Positions 45,318 through 54,628 are shown, counted from the first letter of the stretch. The stretch: 64,000 nt of DNA from Mucilaginibacter sp. Bleaf8 (GCF_018390515.1 NZ_JAHBBK010000008.1:1-64000); one strand, 5' to 3'. A program made the numbers and translations. Notes: generated from the letters alone by a model not told the origin.

Positions 45318-46439
45318 ATGAAAATCTTGATTGTAGCCGCTGCTGCAGTGTTGCTAATGGCGGCCTGCCAGAACACCCGGCCCGCAAACGAACAGAAAAA
45401 GCGTCCCGCCAATACGCTATACTTACCAAAACTGGAAGAAGTATTTGCCGATAGTACCTACCAACTTACGGGTGTAGCCATATCTGCAAATGGACGGCTG
45501 TTTACCAATTACCCATACTGGCTGGATACGCATAACTACTCGGTAATTGAAGTTGTAAATGGCAAACCGGTGCCCTATCCTGATAGGGAATGGAACAGTT
45601 TTAAAAAGGGCGAAAACGGACAGAACAAATTTGTTTGCGTACAATCTGTTGTAACTGACAATAAAGGTTACCTATGGGTGGTTGATGCTGCTGGTATTGG
45701 ACTAAGCGCTGTTTACCAGAAAAGTAATAAGGTGATTAAGATCAATCTGGCCAATAACAAGATTGAGCGCGTTTACCGCTTCCCCGACAATGTGGCCGGT
45801 GCTGACGTTTATCTCAATGATATCCGTATTGATAATAAAGATGGTTTTGCGTACATGACCAGTTCATCGGGCGGCGGCATTGTAATTCTCAATCTTAATA
45901 CCGGCGCATCCAGGTTTGTGCTGGGCAATCATCCATCGGTTAAGTCGGATACAGCTTACCGGTTTTCGCCTACCGGTACTGAACTGGTGAAAGGCGATGG
46001 CAAGGCTATTAAAGTTAACTCCGACGGTATTGCACTTACGCCTGATAACAAATGGCTCTATTACAAGCCACTTACCGATAATAGGTTGTTCCGGGTAAGC
46101 ACCGCATTGCTTCGCAACTTTAACACACCGCAAAAAGAAATAGCAGATAGCGTGAAAGACCTTGGGCACTGTGTAACAACCGATGGCATGATCTTCGATA
46201 AGTCGGGCAATCTCTATCTGGGCGATTTAGAGAAGAGCAGCATTGTAAAAATTACGCCCGATTTAAAGATGCATACGATAGTTACCGATAAGGCAAAATT
46301 GCGCTGGCCAGACAGTTACAGTATTTCGCGGGATGGCTACCTGTACATATCAACTTCGCAAATACAATATATGCCCTGGTTCCACAAAGGCGAAGACAAG
46401 ATACAACGGCCGTTTAAAATTTACAGGATTAAACTCTAA
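45318..46439 (+). CDS. Major royal jelly/yellow family lipoprotein
   Basis: A 373-residue beta-propeller-type protein with a lipoprotein signal ending MAAC (Cys17). Typical family segments are VAISANGRLFTNYPYW, KFVCVQSVVTDNKGYLWVVDAAG, YLNDIRIDNKDGFAYMTSS and DGIALTPDNKWLYYKPL. The family (MRJP/yellow, also listed as dopachrome-tautomerase-related or SMP-30-like) binds small aromatic or other metabolites; enzymatic roles in bacteria are unproven. It is co-transcribed with the preceding oxidoreductase. Confidence 0.83.
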   Translation: MKILIVAAAAVLLMAACQNTRPANEQKKRPANTLYLPKLEEVFADSTYQLTGVAISANGRLFTNYPYWLDTHNYSVIEVVNGKPVPYPDREWNSFKKGENGQNKFVCVQSVVTDNKGYLWVVDAAGIGLSAVYQKSNKVIKINLANNKIERVYRFPDNVAGADVYLNDIRIDNKDGFAYMTSSSGGGIVILNLNTGASRFVLGNHPSVKSDTAYRFSPTGTELVKGDGKAIKVNSDGIALTPDNKWLYYKPLTDNRLFRVSTALLRNFNTPQKEIADSVKDLGHCVTTDGMIFDKSGNLYLGDLEKSSIVKITPDLKMHTIVTDKAKLRWPDSYSISRDGYLYISTSQIQYMPWFHKGEDKIQRPFKIYRIKL

Positions 46440-46446
46440 GCAAAAG

Positions 46447-46650
46447 ATGATCAAGAACTTATTAATTATAAGTACCCTGATACTTGCGCTTAAAGTATCA
46501 GCACAGAAAGTGCAGCATTTCAGCTTAAAAGACCTGCTGGCAAAACAGGTGAATACTTTACTTACACAGGGCACGATATCAGGAGAGTTGGGCATTATCG
46601 GTTATTTTACTTATCAGCAAGGCGCAGTTGTGCCTACGCATCAGCCATGA
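46447..46650 (+). pseudogene. Truncated secreted-protein gene at the right repeat junction
   Basis: Begins 7 bp after the royal-jelly-type gene with a good signal peptide (MIKNLLIISTLILALKVSAQ). It runs only 67 codons, the last few of which are encoded by the ettA-derived repeat that starts at 46639. The original gene was presumably longer and lost its 3' part when the repeat arrived. The remaining part is too short to name the family. Confidence 0.65.
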
Positions 46651-46813
46651 CCGTTGGTTCCTGGACCGTATCTGTACCCACATCCTGGCTTTCGAGGGCA
46701 AGTCGCAGGTTTATTTCTTCGAAGGTAACTATACCGACCATGAGGAGAACCTCAGAAAACGCCTGGGCGATGTAGCACCGAAGCGCATCAAGTACAGAAA
46801 GCAGGTGCAATAA
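46639..46813 (+). pseudogene. ettA 3' fragment
   Basis: Codes for the last 57 or so residues of EttA (from ISHDRWFLDRICTHILAFEG on) in an intact frame including the stop, but has no ATPase core. The protein differs from the intact ettA end at only a few positions (for example E to K, Y to H, R to L), and many changes are synonymous. That pattern suggests it came from a functional, slightly diverged ettA, not from slow decay of a local copy. Confidence 0.85.
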
Positions 46814-46874
46814 TTGGAGGTGCGAGGATTTTGGAGCGAGAGCGACATGCGCGCTCCTATTCCTTGCATCAAAA

Positions 46875-46910
46875 AAGCCCATTGCCTTTAACCAGGCAAT
46901 GGGCTTTTTT
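46875..46910 (+). terminator. Duplicated ettA terminator
   Basis: The same stem-loop as at 15768-15803 (AAGCCCATTGCC arm), kept intact with a T run. Confidence 0.82.
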
Positions 46911-47285
46911 GTACAGTTCAGGGTGTACCACTTGTAAAGTGGTACAAAGCGGAACAAACCGGTACGCTCCGGTACAGGTGGTACACTTTTGTACACCTAA
47001 AGCGCCGTTTGCAGCACGCAGGGGCCGTTTTCAAAAATTGGTACAGTGTGGAACACCCGGAACAGTTTGGTACAGGTATTTATACTCGTGACACAATCTT
47101 GTCAGTACTTTTGTTGTTAGGATTGCAAGGCCGCTACGAACTAAGTGTTTATAACAACCTCCTTATCCGTTATGCTGCATATGTTTCAGCATAACCTTGC
47201 ATTTGCTCAATATGATATACTTAAAATTTCTCTATCTTCACTATATATCATAACAACCGAGATATTTCTCAATAGCTATAGATTC

Positions 47286-47633
47286 ATGTCCTCTCAAAAG
47301 CAGTTATCAATCACTTACAATTTCCTCATTGATACTTTGATAATGGCCAGTTCAAATTTTAAGACGCTTAATGACGAACAAGTAGAAGACCATTTAGAAG
47401 AACTTGAAGGGGATGCTCATAGCTTTTTTGATTACAATGCAGTATATCCCTTACGGGCTGCAGGCTTAATCTGCCAGTTTCAACTTGAACAAATAACAAA
47501 CCTAAAAGCTATAATTAGCAAAATCTCTGAAAAACTCTGGCATAAGCAGGCTTTCAGATCAAATATTGAATGGATTGAGGTTCATGAAGCGGCAGACAAG
47601 ATTCTGAGTTCATTGAATGTACAGCCATTATAG
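47286..47633 (+). CDS. Hypothetical 115-residue protein
   Basis: I prefer ATG 47286; the frame is open from 47145, but the extension is unlike a protein start. The product is mainly helical (FLIDTLIMASSNFKTLNDEQVEDHLEELEG), without signal peptide or membrane segment, and resembles no family I can name. It is the first gene after the right ettA repeat and lies 12 bp before the next gene. Confidence 0.5.
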   Translation: MSSQKQLSITYNFLIDTLIMASSNFKTLNDEQVEDHLEELEGDAHSFFDYNAVYPLRAAGLICQFQLEQITNLKAIISKISEKLWHKQAFRSNIEWIEVHEAADKILSSLNVQPL

Positions 47634-47645
47634 TCATCAATTAGT

Positions 47646-48080
47646 ATGAACCCAGTCACAATGAAACACAAAAAATACAAACAGCTAACTCTTTCTATCT
47701 GCCTGTTAAGTGTTATAGCTGTGAGTGAAGTACGGGCTCAGCCTGCCGTTATTAAACTAAATGAAGATCAACATTCCGCAAACAGCATCGCCTATAAGAT
47801 AAACAGTGCATCTACTGTCTACTACTATGTAGGATTAGAAAAGATGATAGACAAACAGTGGCGGGAGATTGTACTGGATATATCCTCTGCAACACCGGGA
47901 AAAACAGCTATCCTCAGAAAAGTGAAAGCTGAAGAACCGGTTAGTTATAATTATCTATTTAAAAACATTCCGCCTTTGTATCGAAAACAAAGGCATCGTT
48001 ACCGGTTTAAACTAACTTATGGCCCTACCATTACATCAATACGAAGATGGGCGGTTTCGGATACCTTTTATATACCCTAA
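47646..48080 (+). CDS. Hypothetical secreted protein, Ig-like
   Basis: 144 residues with a signal peptide (either ATG 47646 or 47661; cleavage after EVRAQ). The mature part is a small beta-rich domain (AYKINSASTVYYYVGLEKMIDKQWREIV ... HRYRFKLTYG) that reads like a single Ig-type or immunoglobulin-like module. No family assigned. Probably periplasmic. Confidence 0.55.
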   Translation: MNPVTMKHKKYKQLTLSICLLSVIAVSEVRAQPAVIKLNEDQHSANSIAYKINSASTVYYYVGLEKMIDKQWREIVLDISSATPGKTAILRKVKAEEPVSYNYLFKNIPPLYRKQRHRYRFKLTYGPTITSIRRWAVSDTFYIP

Positions 48081-48113
48081 CTGCCCCTCTTTTATTCAGC
48101 AACCTGCTATTAA

Positions 48114-48875
48114 TTAGGTATCTGTACCTACATCATCCCAATCCTGGCCACCGTAGTTAATGAGCCAGTTGAGGGCGTAGTGCCTTTCATAAACTACGCC
48201 GCTTTCCAGGTGGGCGGGCGTATCTTCTTTATTTACACGGGCATCTACCACGGCCCAGTGCAGGCGCAGTGCCAGGTCGGCCTGGTCCATAATCTCCTGT
48301 TTGCTTCGCAGGCGGGCTTTTTGGTGCAGGCCCTGCTCGCCCAAATCGCGTATAATACGGTTATCATTGGCCACATCGCACAACTTGTCGGGATACGCCA
48401 GGTCATCAACCAAACCTAATGCCCAAAGCATTACGTGCATACTTTCATAGCGCCAGTTAGCATCCACCTTTTGCTGCTCCGTAGGGTTTTGCGCGGTGAT
48501 GTAAGCCCTTTCGGCAGGCGACAGTTTGCCCGACATGTGATATTGCTGGTCAAGCTGCGCCATGCTCTCTTTGCTTAGCCCCTCGCTTTTCAACCCGATG
48601 TAGCACAAAGCCAGCAAACGGTCAATTACCTCATCTTTGCTGCGGATAGTTACCTGATTTTCCGGGTCGGAGAACATGGAATTAGGGTTACTGTAAATAG
48701 GTACGCCATGCGCTTTGCAATACGCTTCCGATTTGTTGCGACGGGTTTGCTGGTCGGCCGTGGCTTTGATATTTTCTGCCGGTACGGTTACCCCGGTTGC
48801 AACCATATCCTGTTTCTTACTGGTATTGTTACAGGCCGCCAATGCCAGCAATAATAAAGTACCCCAAAGTTTCAT
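48114..48875 (-). CDS. DUF4272 lipoprotein
   Basis: A 253-residue lipoprotein (Cys15 in LALAAC). The DUF4272 signatures are present: RNKSEAYCKAHGVPIY, VTIRSKDEVIDRLLALCYIGLKSEG, LSPAERAYITAQNPTEQQ, WRYESMHVMLWALGLVDDL and the final LHWAVVDAR ... RHYALNWLINY. The family has no known function; a secreted member is less usual than a cytosolic one. It starts a minus-strand run that continues with hydrolase and peptidase genes. Confidence 0.83.
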   Translation of the reverse strand: MKLWGTLLLLALAACNNTSKKQDMVATGVTVPAENIKATADQQTRRNKSEAYCKAHGVPIYSNPNSMFSDPENQVTIRSKDEVIDRLLALCYIGLKSEGLSKESMAQLDQQYHMSGKLSPAERAYITAQNPTEQQKVDANWRYESMHVMLWALGLVDDLAYPDKLCDVANDNRIIRDLGEQGLHQKARLRSKQEIMDQADLALRLHWAVVDARVNKEDTPAHLESGVVYERHYALNWLINYGGQDWDDVGTDT

Positions 48876-48904
48876 ATGGTGATGTGTTTAGTTAAAACAA
48901 GTAA

Positions 48905-49720
48905 TTACTGCTTTGCCATGATGGCTTTGCTCACTTGGTTGATTTCTTTGATAAGCAGCGGAAAAGCGGGCTGTGCCATACCGCCGTGATCAAAACCCTG
49001 CAGTTCGTAAAGGCGGGTTTGCTTATGACCGGCCAGCTTCATCATGCGCAGCAGGTAAGCGTTCTCTTCATAGCGGCCCAGCATTTCCAGTTCGCGGTCG
49101 CCGGTAATAAGCAGCATAGGCGGCGCATCGGCACGTACATGAAATAACGGTGCGTACTCATCAATAATTGGCTGCGTATCTTTAATGCCCTTCTCCTGCC
49201 GTATGGTAAAATGCGTAATGGCTTGCCCACTGAATGGTATAAGCGCCGCTATGCGGTTAGCATCAATATTATATTTTTGCAGATACTTTTTATCCAGCGT
49301 GGTCATCATCCCCAAATAGCCACCAGCCGAATGGCCCGAAACGAAGATCAGCTTATCGCTGCCACCGTATTGTGCAATATGCTGAAAAGCCCAGGCTATA
49401 GCTGCGGCGGCATCCTCAATATAAGCAGGCGCTTTTACTTTGGGCGATAGTCTATAACCTACCCCTATCACGGCAAAACCTTTTTCGGTTAAGGCTTTAG
49501 GAATTTCTTTACTTCCACCCGTTATGCCCCCGCCGTGAAACCATAGTACCGTGGCAAAGTTTTTTACATCCTTAGGATAGTAAATATCCAGCCGGCATTG
49601 CGAAGCCTTGTAAGCGTCACCACCGGTATTGGCATAGTAGGCAATATTAGTTTCGGTTTTATATTGCTGGGCCAGCGCAGCACTGCTGATGAACAGCAAT
49701 AAAATAAGCAGACGTTTCAT
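48905..49720 (-). CDS. Secreted alpha/beta hydrolase
   Basis: A 271-residue esterase or lipase-like enzyme, ATG 49720, with a signal peptide (AALAQ). The oxyanion motif FHGGGITGG and nucleophile elbow GHSAGGYLG (Ser) place it in the HSL/bd-FAE-like group. The later DGHT-like Asp is in GDREL and the His is near GFDHGG. It probably cleaves a carboxylic or acetyl ester in the periplasm. Substrate unknown. Confidence 0.85.
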   Translation of the reverse strand: MKRLLILLLFISSAALAQQYKTETNIAYYANTGGDAYKASQCRLDIYYPKDVKNFATVLWFHGGGITGGSKEIPKALTEKGFAVIGVGYRLSPKVKAPAYIEDAAAAIAWAFQHIAQYGGSDKLIFVSGHSAGGYLGMMTTLDKKYLQKYNIDANRIAALIPFSGQAITHFTIRQEKGIKDTQPIIDEYAPLFHVRADAPPMLLITGDRELEMLGRYEENAYLLRMMKLAGHKQTRLYELQGFDHGGMAQPAFPLLIKEINQVSKAIMAKQ

Positions 49721-49782
49721 AATAGCAAGGTATAAAATTTTCATTCATCTGTATAAATTGCTTTTCAACCCGTTTGTTTAAC

Positions 49783-49812
49783 AAAAAACGCCGCCCTTTT
49801 CAGGGCAGCGTT
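49783..49812 (-). terminator. Terminator of the M13 peptidase gene
   Basis: AACGCCGCCC and GGGCAGCGTT pair with one bulge and a 6-base loop. The minus-strand side ends in a T run. Confidence 0.7.
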
Positions 49813-49831
49813 CACTTTGCTGTATTTTGAA

Positions 49832-51877
49832 TTACCAGATATGAATACGCTGGTTTTCGGGTTTGTATAATTTATCGCCGGGTTGAATATTGAAAGCTTT
49901 ATAAAAAGCATCCATATTAAACACCGGGCCGTTTACGCGGTATCTTTCGGGCGAGTGCGGATCGGTGCTGATGCGCATGCGCAGCGTTTCGTCCCGGTTT
50001 TTAATGCGCCACACCTGTGCAAACGACAGGAAGAAACGCTGATCGGGCGTAAGTCCGTCGATCTTTTTATCGCCTTTGCCCTGCTCCGTATTTTTAAATG
50101 CCTGGTAGGCAATAGCCAAACCACCAATATCGGCAATGTTTTCGCCCAGGGTTAGCTTACCGTTTACATGCAGGTTGTTAAGTACGGTAAACTGGTTATA
50201 CAGATCAACCACCTGCTGGGTTTTGGCTTTAAACTTGGCGGCATCGGCTGGTGTCCACCACACTTTCAGGTTACCATCCTTATCATACTGGCTGCCCTGA
50301 TCGTCAAAACCGTGGGTCATTTCGTGACCGATAACAGCGCCGATAGCACCGTAGTTGATGGCATCGTCGGCATTTTTATCAAAGAACGGAAACTGCAGGA
50401 TACCTGCCGGGAATACAATTTCGTTGAAGCTCGGATTGTAATAGGCATTTACGGTTGGCGGCGTCATGCCCCACTCTGTTTTATCTACCTTTTGGTCAAC
50501 CTTGGCAATCATTTCCTTATAGTTGTGTTTGCTTACCGATTGCAGGTTTTTGTAGAATGCACCGCGTTCAATTTCTACATCGTCATACTTTTTCCACTTA
50601 TCCGGGTAGCCAATTTTCTTGATAAAGGCGTTCAGCTTTTCGGTAGCCTTTTGCTTCGTTTCGGCACCCATCCAGTCCAGTTTTTGAATGCGCTCGTCAT
50701 ATACCTTTTGCAGGTTATTTACCAGGCTCAGCATGCGGTCTTTTGCATCCGAAGTGAAATAACGTTCGGCATACAACTGGCCCAGCAATTCGCCAAGGCT
50801 ACGGTCGGTAGTTGATACCATTTCTTTCCAGCGTTCTGTTGGCTGTTTCTGGCCGTTTAGTACTTTACCAAAAAACTCGAACCGTGCGCTACGGAAAGGT
50901 TTGCTCAGGTATTTGGCGGCATCGTTAAGCGCCATAAACTGCAGCTTACTTTTCCAGATATCAATGGGTTGTGCTTTAAGCAGGCTGTTCAACGCTTTGT
51001 AATACTCCGGCTGACCAACCAATATGGTATCCGTTTTTACGTCCATGCGGTTCAGCGCGTCTTTCAGATCCAGGTCGGGCGCCTGTTTCTGCATATCGGC
51101 TACAGCAAACTTATGGTAATTCTTTACCGGGTCGCGCAGTTGAACCGGGGTAGAGTGTGACTGGGCCAAAGCCGTTTCCAGCTTCAGTACATTGTCGGCA
51201 TTTTTAGCTGCCGTAGCAGCGTCGGTACCGGTTAAGGTAAATAACTGTGCTATGTACTTCACATAAGCCGCCCGTATGTTTTTACTGGCCGAATCGGCAT
51301 TAAAGTAATAATCGCGGTTTGGCAACCCCAGGCCCGACTGGTCAAAATGAACCACATTTTTTGCGCTGTTACGGTCATCGGGGCTTACATAAAAGCCCAG
51401 CAAAAAGCCGTCGCCATCTTTATAGCTCTCGGCTGCAAAGTGGATCAGCTCTTTATAATCTTTCAGTGCATTTATTTTAGCCAGCAATGGTTTTACCGGG
51501 TTGTAGCCTTGTTTATCAATAGCTGCAGTATCCATACCGCTGGCATATAAATCACCTACCTTTTGGGCATTGCTGCCTTTATCATTCCCTTTGGCCGATA
51601 CTTCGTCCAGTATCTTTCTCAGGTTTTTCTGATTATCATCATATAAAGTATAGAAAGAACCCCATCCCGTTTCAGACGCGGGTATCTCCGTTTTTTTGTA
51701 CCATGCACCGCTGGCGTACTGAAAAAAATCGTCGCCTGGCTTTACCGTAGTATCCATACCGCTTTTTTCAAAAAATACGGTACGCTTCGGCGCTTCAGAC
51801 ACCTCGCCCGACTTTTGGTTACAGGCGGTTACGGCCAATACCGGTGCCGCCAGCACCAGCCATTTCATATATTTCAT
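49832..51877 (-). CDS. M13 (neprilysin-like) metallopeptidase, lipoprotein
   Basis: A 681-residue peptidase with lipoprotein signal (Cys19 in AVTAC). The N-terminal PF05649-type helical domain starts GDDFFQYASGAWYKKTEIP, and the catalytic half has the zinc motif VIGHEMTHGFDDQGSQYD (near 515), ENIADIGG (third ligand Glu) and the family end PGDKLYKP. These periplasmic or surface enzymes degrade short peptides. It is a single gene ending in a good terminator. Confidence 0.93.
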   Translation of the reverse strand: MKYMKWLVLAAPVLAVTACNQKSGEVSEAPKRTVFFEKSGMDTTVKPGDDFFQYASGAWYKKTEIPASETGWGSFYTLYDDNQKNLRKILDEVSAKGNDKGSNAQKVGDLYASGMDTAAIDKQGYNPVKPLLAKINALKDYKELIHFAAESYKDGDGFLLGFYVSPDDRNSAKNVVHFDQSGLGLPNRDYYFNADSASKNIRAAYVKYIAQLFTLTGTDAATAAKNADNVLKLETALAQSHSTPVQLRDPVKNYHKFAVADMQKQAPDLDLKDALNRMDVKTDTILVGQPEYYKALNSLLKAQPIDIWKSKLQFMALNDAAKYLSKPFRSARFEFFGKVLNGQKQPTERWKEMVSTTDRSLGELLGQLYAERYFTSDAKDRMLSLVNNLQKVYDERIQKLDWMGAETKQKATEKLNAFIKKIGYPDKWKKYDDVEIERGAFYKNLQSVSKHNYKEMIAKVDQKVDKTEWGMTPPTVNAYYNPSFNEIVFPAGILQFPFFDKNADDAINYGAIGAVIGHEMTHGFDDQGSQYDKDGNLKVWWTPADAAKFKAKTQQVVDLYNQFTVLNNLHVNGKLTLGENIADIGGLAIAYQAFKNTEQGKGDKKIDGLTPDQRFFLSFAQVWRIKNRDETLRMRISTDPHSPERYRVNGPVFNMDAFYKAFNIQPGDKLYKPENQRIHIW

Positions 51878-51989
51878 GCTTACGTTAATTTTTTGTTAAA
51901 GATGGTGAAGGATGGGTAATTAAGCAAGCTTATATATATTTAGTTTTGAATTTGGTGCTTGAAGGAGATCCAACATTCAATAATATCTA

Positions 51990-52495
51990 TCAATTATTGT
52001 AAGGCACTTTTTCAGCACGCTTCAGAATAAACTTTTTATTCAAATAATTATACACAAGCCTACTGCACCAGGTAGCGCGCCTGCCTTTAAACTGGTAAAC
52101 GTTTTGCAACGTAACAACCACTACACTGCTATCCAAACGCTCAGTCGGTTTCCAGTTTGAGCTTAGCAATTTAAGCGTTCCACCTGTTACTTTCACGGAA
52201 TGCGGATGTATACGCACACTATCCATTTGCAAGGTCATTTGCTGAGCTGCTTTAGAAAAGGTTGTTTTTATATCGTTTAATGCCATATACGGCATTTGGA
52301 TGGAGGTGCCCTTTGTATCGACCGTATCTGACGTAAGCCGGAAAGAGTCGGCAATAACAGGTGCCATAAGTTGATCTGTTAGCATCATGGCTGCGAATTC
52401 CGGTTCGTGCCCAATCGGCTTTTTGGTTTGCTTACGCTACAGCCAGTTAACAACACAGCTAATATCCCGATAAATAGTGATAAGGGTTTACACAT
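51990..52495 (-). pseudogene. Frameshifted small lipoprotein gene
   Basis: From ATG 52495 a lipoprotein signal is encoded (MCKPLSLFIGILAVLLTGC) and reads SVSKPKSRLG before running to a stop. Another frame takes over within about 15 bases (GHEPEFAAMMLTDQ) and continues for the rest of a 165-codon protein to 51990. The ORF of 132 codons alone has no signal. One base indel near 52415-52420 explains both; it may be real or a sequencing error. The downstream beta-rich half has no known family. Confidence 0.7.
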
Positions 52496-52758
52496 AATTT
52501 TGTGCACTAAGATAGATTTTGCACCTCACTCCTCTGCAAAGATACATTACAGGCTCGTGTTATTAAGCCCTGGCTAAAGGTACCATCTATCAAACCAGCA
52601 AGCCGTTCAACAACGTTATGTATATCACAATAAAATGTTGATAACCAACACAATGTTAACAAATAAATCATCTGCAAGTTACGTTTATATGGATATGTAT
52701 CGCTTACTTTTATAGACCCCAAAAAGGTCAATAAAATCTAACTATAAAAACGAATTTT

Positions 52759-53232
52759 ATGACCTGGAGAAAATTTAGCGGTGAAGTACTGCGCACACCC
52801 ATCCTCGAAGAAGTAGAAAAAACCATCGAACGCGAAAGCAACCTGGGCAACAAGCTGAAAGTTTGCATCGGTACCGACTCGCAGGTAAAAGGCGACGTGA
52901 CCGACTTTGCCACCGTGATTGTGTTTTTGCGCGAGCAGCGCGGCGGCTTTATGTACATTCACCAGGAGCGTACCTCGCAAAAAATGAGTATTAAAGAACG
53001 CATGCTGAGCGAGGTGCAAAAATCAATTGACATCGCCTACAAACTGTGCGACCTGCTGGATTTGTACGACGTTGATCTGGAAGTACATGCTGATATCAAC
53101 ACCAACCCTATGTTCAAATCCAACCAGGCGCTGCACGAGGCTATGGGTTATATACTGAGCATGGGCTTTGTTTTTAAAGCCAAGCCCGAGGCCTTTGCCA
53201 GTTCCTATTGCGCCAACAAGATGGTGCAGTAA
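52759..53232 (+). CDS. YkuK-like ribonuclease-H-fold protein (DUF458)
   Basis: A 157-residue cytoplasmic protein with CIGTDSQVKGDVTDFATVIVFL, the DUF458/YkuK start of an RNase H-like fold, and conserved DLEVHADINTNPMFKSN and GYILSMGFVFKAKPEAFASS. Acidic residues at the fold core are retained, so nuclease activity is possible, though none has been established for the family to my knowledge. It has no operon partner. Confidence 0.83.
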   Translation: MTWRKFSGEVLRTPILEEVEKTIERESNLGNKLKVCIGTDSQVKGDVTDFATVIVFLREQRGGFMYIHQERTSQKMSIKERMLSEVQKSIDIAYKLCDLLDLYDVDLEVHADINTNPMFKSNQALHEAMGYILSMGFVFKAKPEAFASSYCANKMVQ

Positions 53233-53289
53233 TTAGTGGCAACCGCAACTAAGTAAAACTGTTTACAGGGTATGTGCGTATGATAAGAT

Positions 53290-53751
53290 GTGAAAACTTA
53301 CGAAAAACGCTGGGAGCAATTCATCCCCATTAGCTTAGACGAGGCCTGGGACTTTTTTTCGTCGCCGTTGAATTTATCAAAAATTACGCCGGCCAATATG
53401 CGCTTCACCGTAACCTCGCCTTATACCGAGGATACCAAGATGTATGCCGGCATGATTATTACCTACAAGGTATCGCCCTTGTTTGGCATTAAGATGAATT
53501 GGATGACGGAGATTACCCACGTGGCAGACAAACAGTACTTTGTGGACGAGCAACGCTTTGGCCCTTATGCACTATGGCATCACCAGCACCATTTTAAAGA
53601 GGTACCGGGCGGCACACAGATGACCGATATTTTGAACTATGCCATACCCTACAGCATTGCCGGCCAGCTGGCGAACAAGATATTGGTAGACAGAAAAATT
53701 GAGCAGATTTTTACTTATCGCGAAAAAGCTATTAATAAGTTTTTTCAGTAA
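53290..53751 (+). CDS. SRPBCC-family (START-like) protein
   Basis: A 153-residue protein of the START/Bet v1-like SRPBCC fold: QFIPISLDEAWDFFSSPLNLSKITPANM, then MIITYKVSPLFGIKMNWMTEI and QRFGPYALWHHQHHFKEV. It resembles the cell-division-inhibitor-like/ligand-binding SRPBCC proteins. The start is GTG at 53290; an overlapping ATG at 53288 is followed by an immediate TGA. Its tail overlaps the convergent next gene by 7 bp. Confidence 0.78.
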   Translation: MKTYEKRWEQFIPISLDEAWDFFSSPLNLSKITPANMRFTVTSPYTEDTKMYAGMIITYKVSPLFGIKMNWMTEITHVADKQYFVDEQRFGPYALWHHQHHFKEVPGGTQMTDILNYAIPYSIAGQLANKILVDRKIEQIFTYREKAINKFFQ

Positions 53752-54602
53752 TTAAGTTTACGATCAAACACATTGTCCAGCTTAAAAATAAGCGACACGG
53801 TGCCGGTGGTACCAATACCGGTGTTTCGACCGGTTACAAACTGGCCTGCGCTTAAAAACAAGGCGGTTTTGGTATTAAACGAATGCCCGTAGCTCAAACT
53901 CACCTGCGTGTACGAGAAATCGCGCGTGGTGTAAATATTTTGTGTGTAGGCTTTGATGCTGCTGGCTGAAATTAGCCCCGATGCACCTAACGTAAGCTGG
54001 TCACGGAACTTCCGATCGAGCGTGATGCCAAACGAGGCACTGTACCGATCCTGAATAGGACCGTCGGTACCGAAGTACTGGCGCACGCCGTTTTCCAGGC
54101 TCAGCGAGTAAAACTTGCTGCCCAGTTTACCTGCGCCCGAAAAGCCTAAGCGCAATTCGCCACCGTTTTGTGCATAGCCCAATGGTTTTGAGCTGCTGTA
54201 CAAAGGCAAAATGACTGTACCCTGTAAGGTAAAATAGTACTTGTAAGCAATATTAGCCAGATAATATTTTAACCCTGCTTCCAAATCGCCTAAGCCAGAT
54301 ACGGAGTTAGTGCCATACACCGCATCTTTCAACGAATAGTTAATGTAAGGAATAGACGCCGTAACCGCAAACCTGCGCGACAGCCCGTACTCGCTATACA
54401 GCGAAAAGCTGGTAGAGTTAAAAGAACCGTTATTTTCCCGACGAATGGAATTGCCGTTTCGGTCCCAATCGGATGTAGAGTGAAAGAAACTCAGCGTTGG
54501 TGATACGACAAGCCGGCGCGGGCGGGTAGGCCAGCCGCAGTAGGCTTCAAAACTGATCAGCAAACAGGCGGCCAGTGTTAATATCGATATTCTATTGCTC
54601 AA
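53745..54602 (-). CDS. Outer-membrane beta-barrel-like protein, paralogue A
   Basis: 285 residues; starts at TTG 54602 because no in-frame ATG or GTG lies nearby and a signal peptide (LAACLLISFEAYC) follows. The mature part, beginning GWPTRPRRLVVSPTLSFF, is made of alternating aromatic beta strands like transporter-type porins (YGLSRRFAVTASIPYINY, VSGLGDLEAGLKYYL, LQGTVILPLY). It is a paralogue of 57444-58268 and is the last gene of the esterase operon. It may let acetylated oligosaccharides or their products cross the outer membrane (inference). Confidence 0.68.
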   Translation of the reverse strand: MSNRISILTLAACLLISFEAYCGWPTRPRRLVVSPTLSFFHSTSDWDRNGNSIRRENNGSFNSTSFSLYSEYGLSRRFAVTASIPYINYSLKDAVYGTNSVSGLGDLEAGLKYYLANIAYKYYFTLQGTVILPLYSSSKPLGYAQNGGELRLGFSGAGKLGSKFYSLSLENGVRQYFGTDGPIQDRYSASFGITLDRKFRDQLTLGASGLISASSIKAYTQNIYTTRDFSYTQVSLSYGHSFNTKTALFLSAGQFVTGRNTGIGTTGTVSLIFKLDNVFDRKLNY

Positions 54603-54628
54603 TGAATTTTTGATTTGATGATGAACAA

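Larger units (their letters stand above)
46639..47112 (+). repeat. Right copy of the ettA-end direct repeat
   Basis: Direct repeat of 15531-15995, including the ettA 3' end, the identical terminator stem (46875-46910) and the GGTACA-type block. Unlike the left copy, the palindrome TGTACCACTT/AAGTGGTACA (about 46924-46946) is perfect here, and a 10-base insertion repeats CCGGTAC. The left junction falls inside a gene. Confidence 0.88.

Noticed and set aside
16131..46600. Integrase or relaxase gene expected for an integrative element
   Set aside because: I looked for tyrosine and serine recombinase, relaxase and conjugation motifs in the ORFs of the interval and saw none, so no mobile element with its own machinery is annotated.
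50168..50815. 215-codon plus-strand frame inside the M13 peptidase gene
   Set aside because: Shadow of a full-length gene with intact motifs on the other strand.
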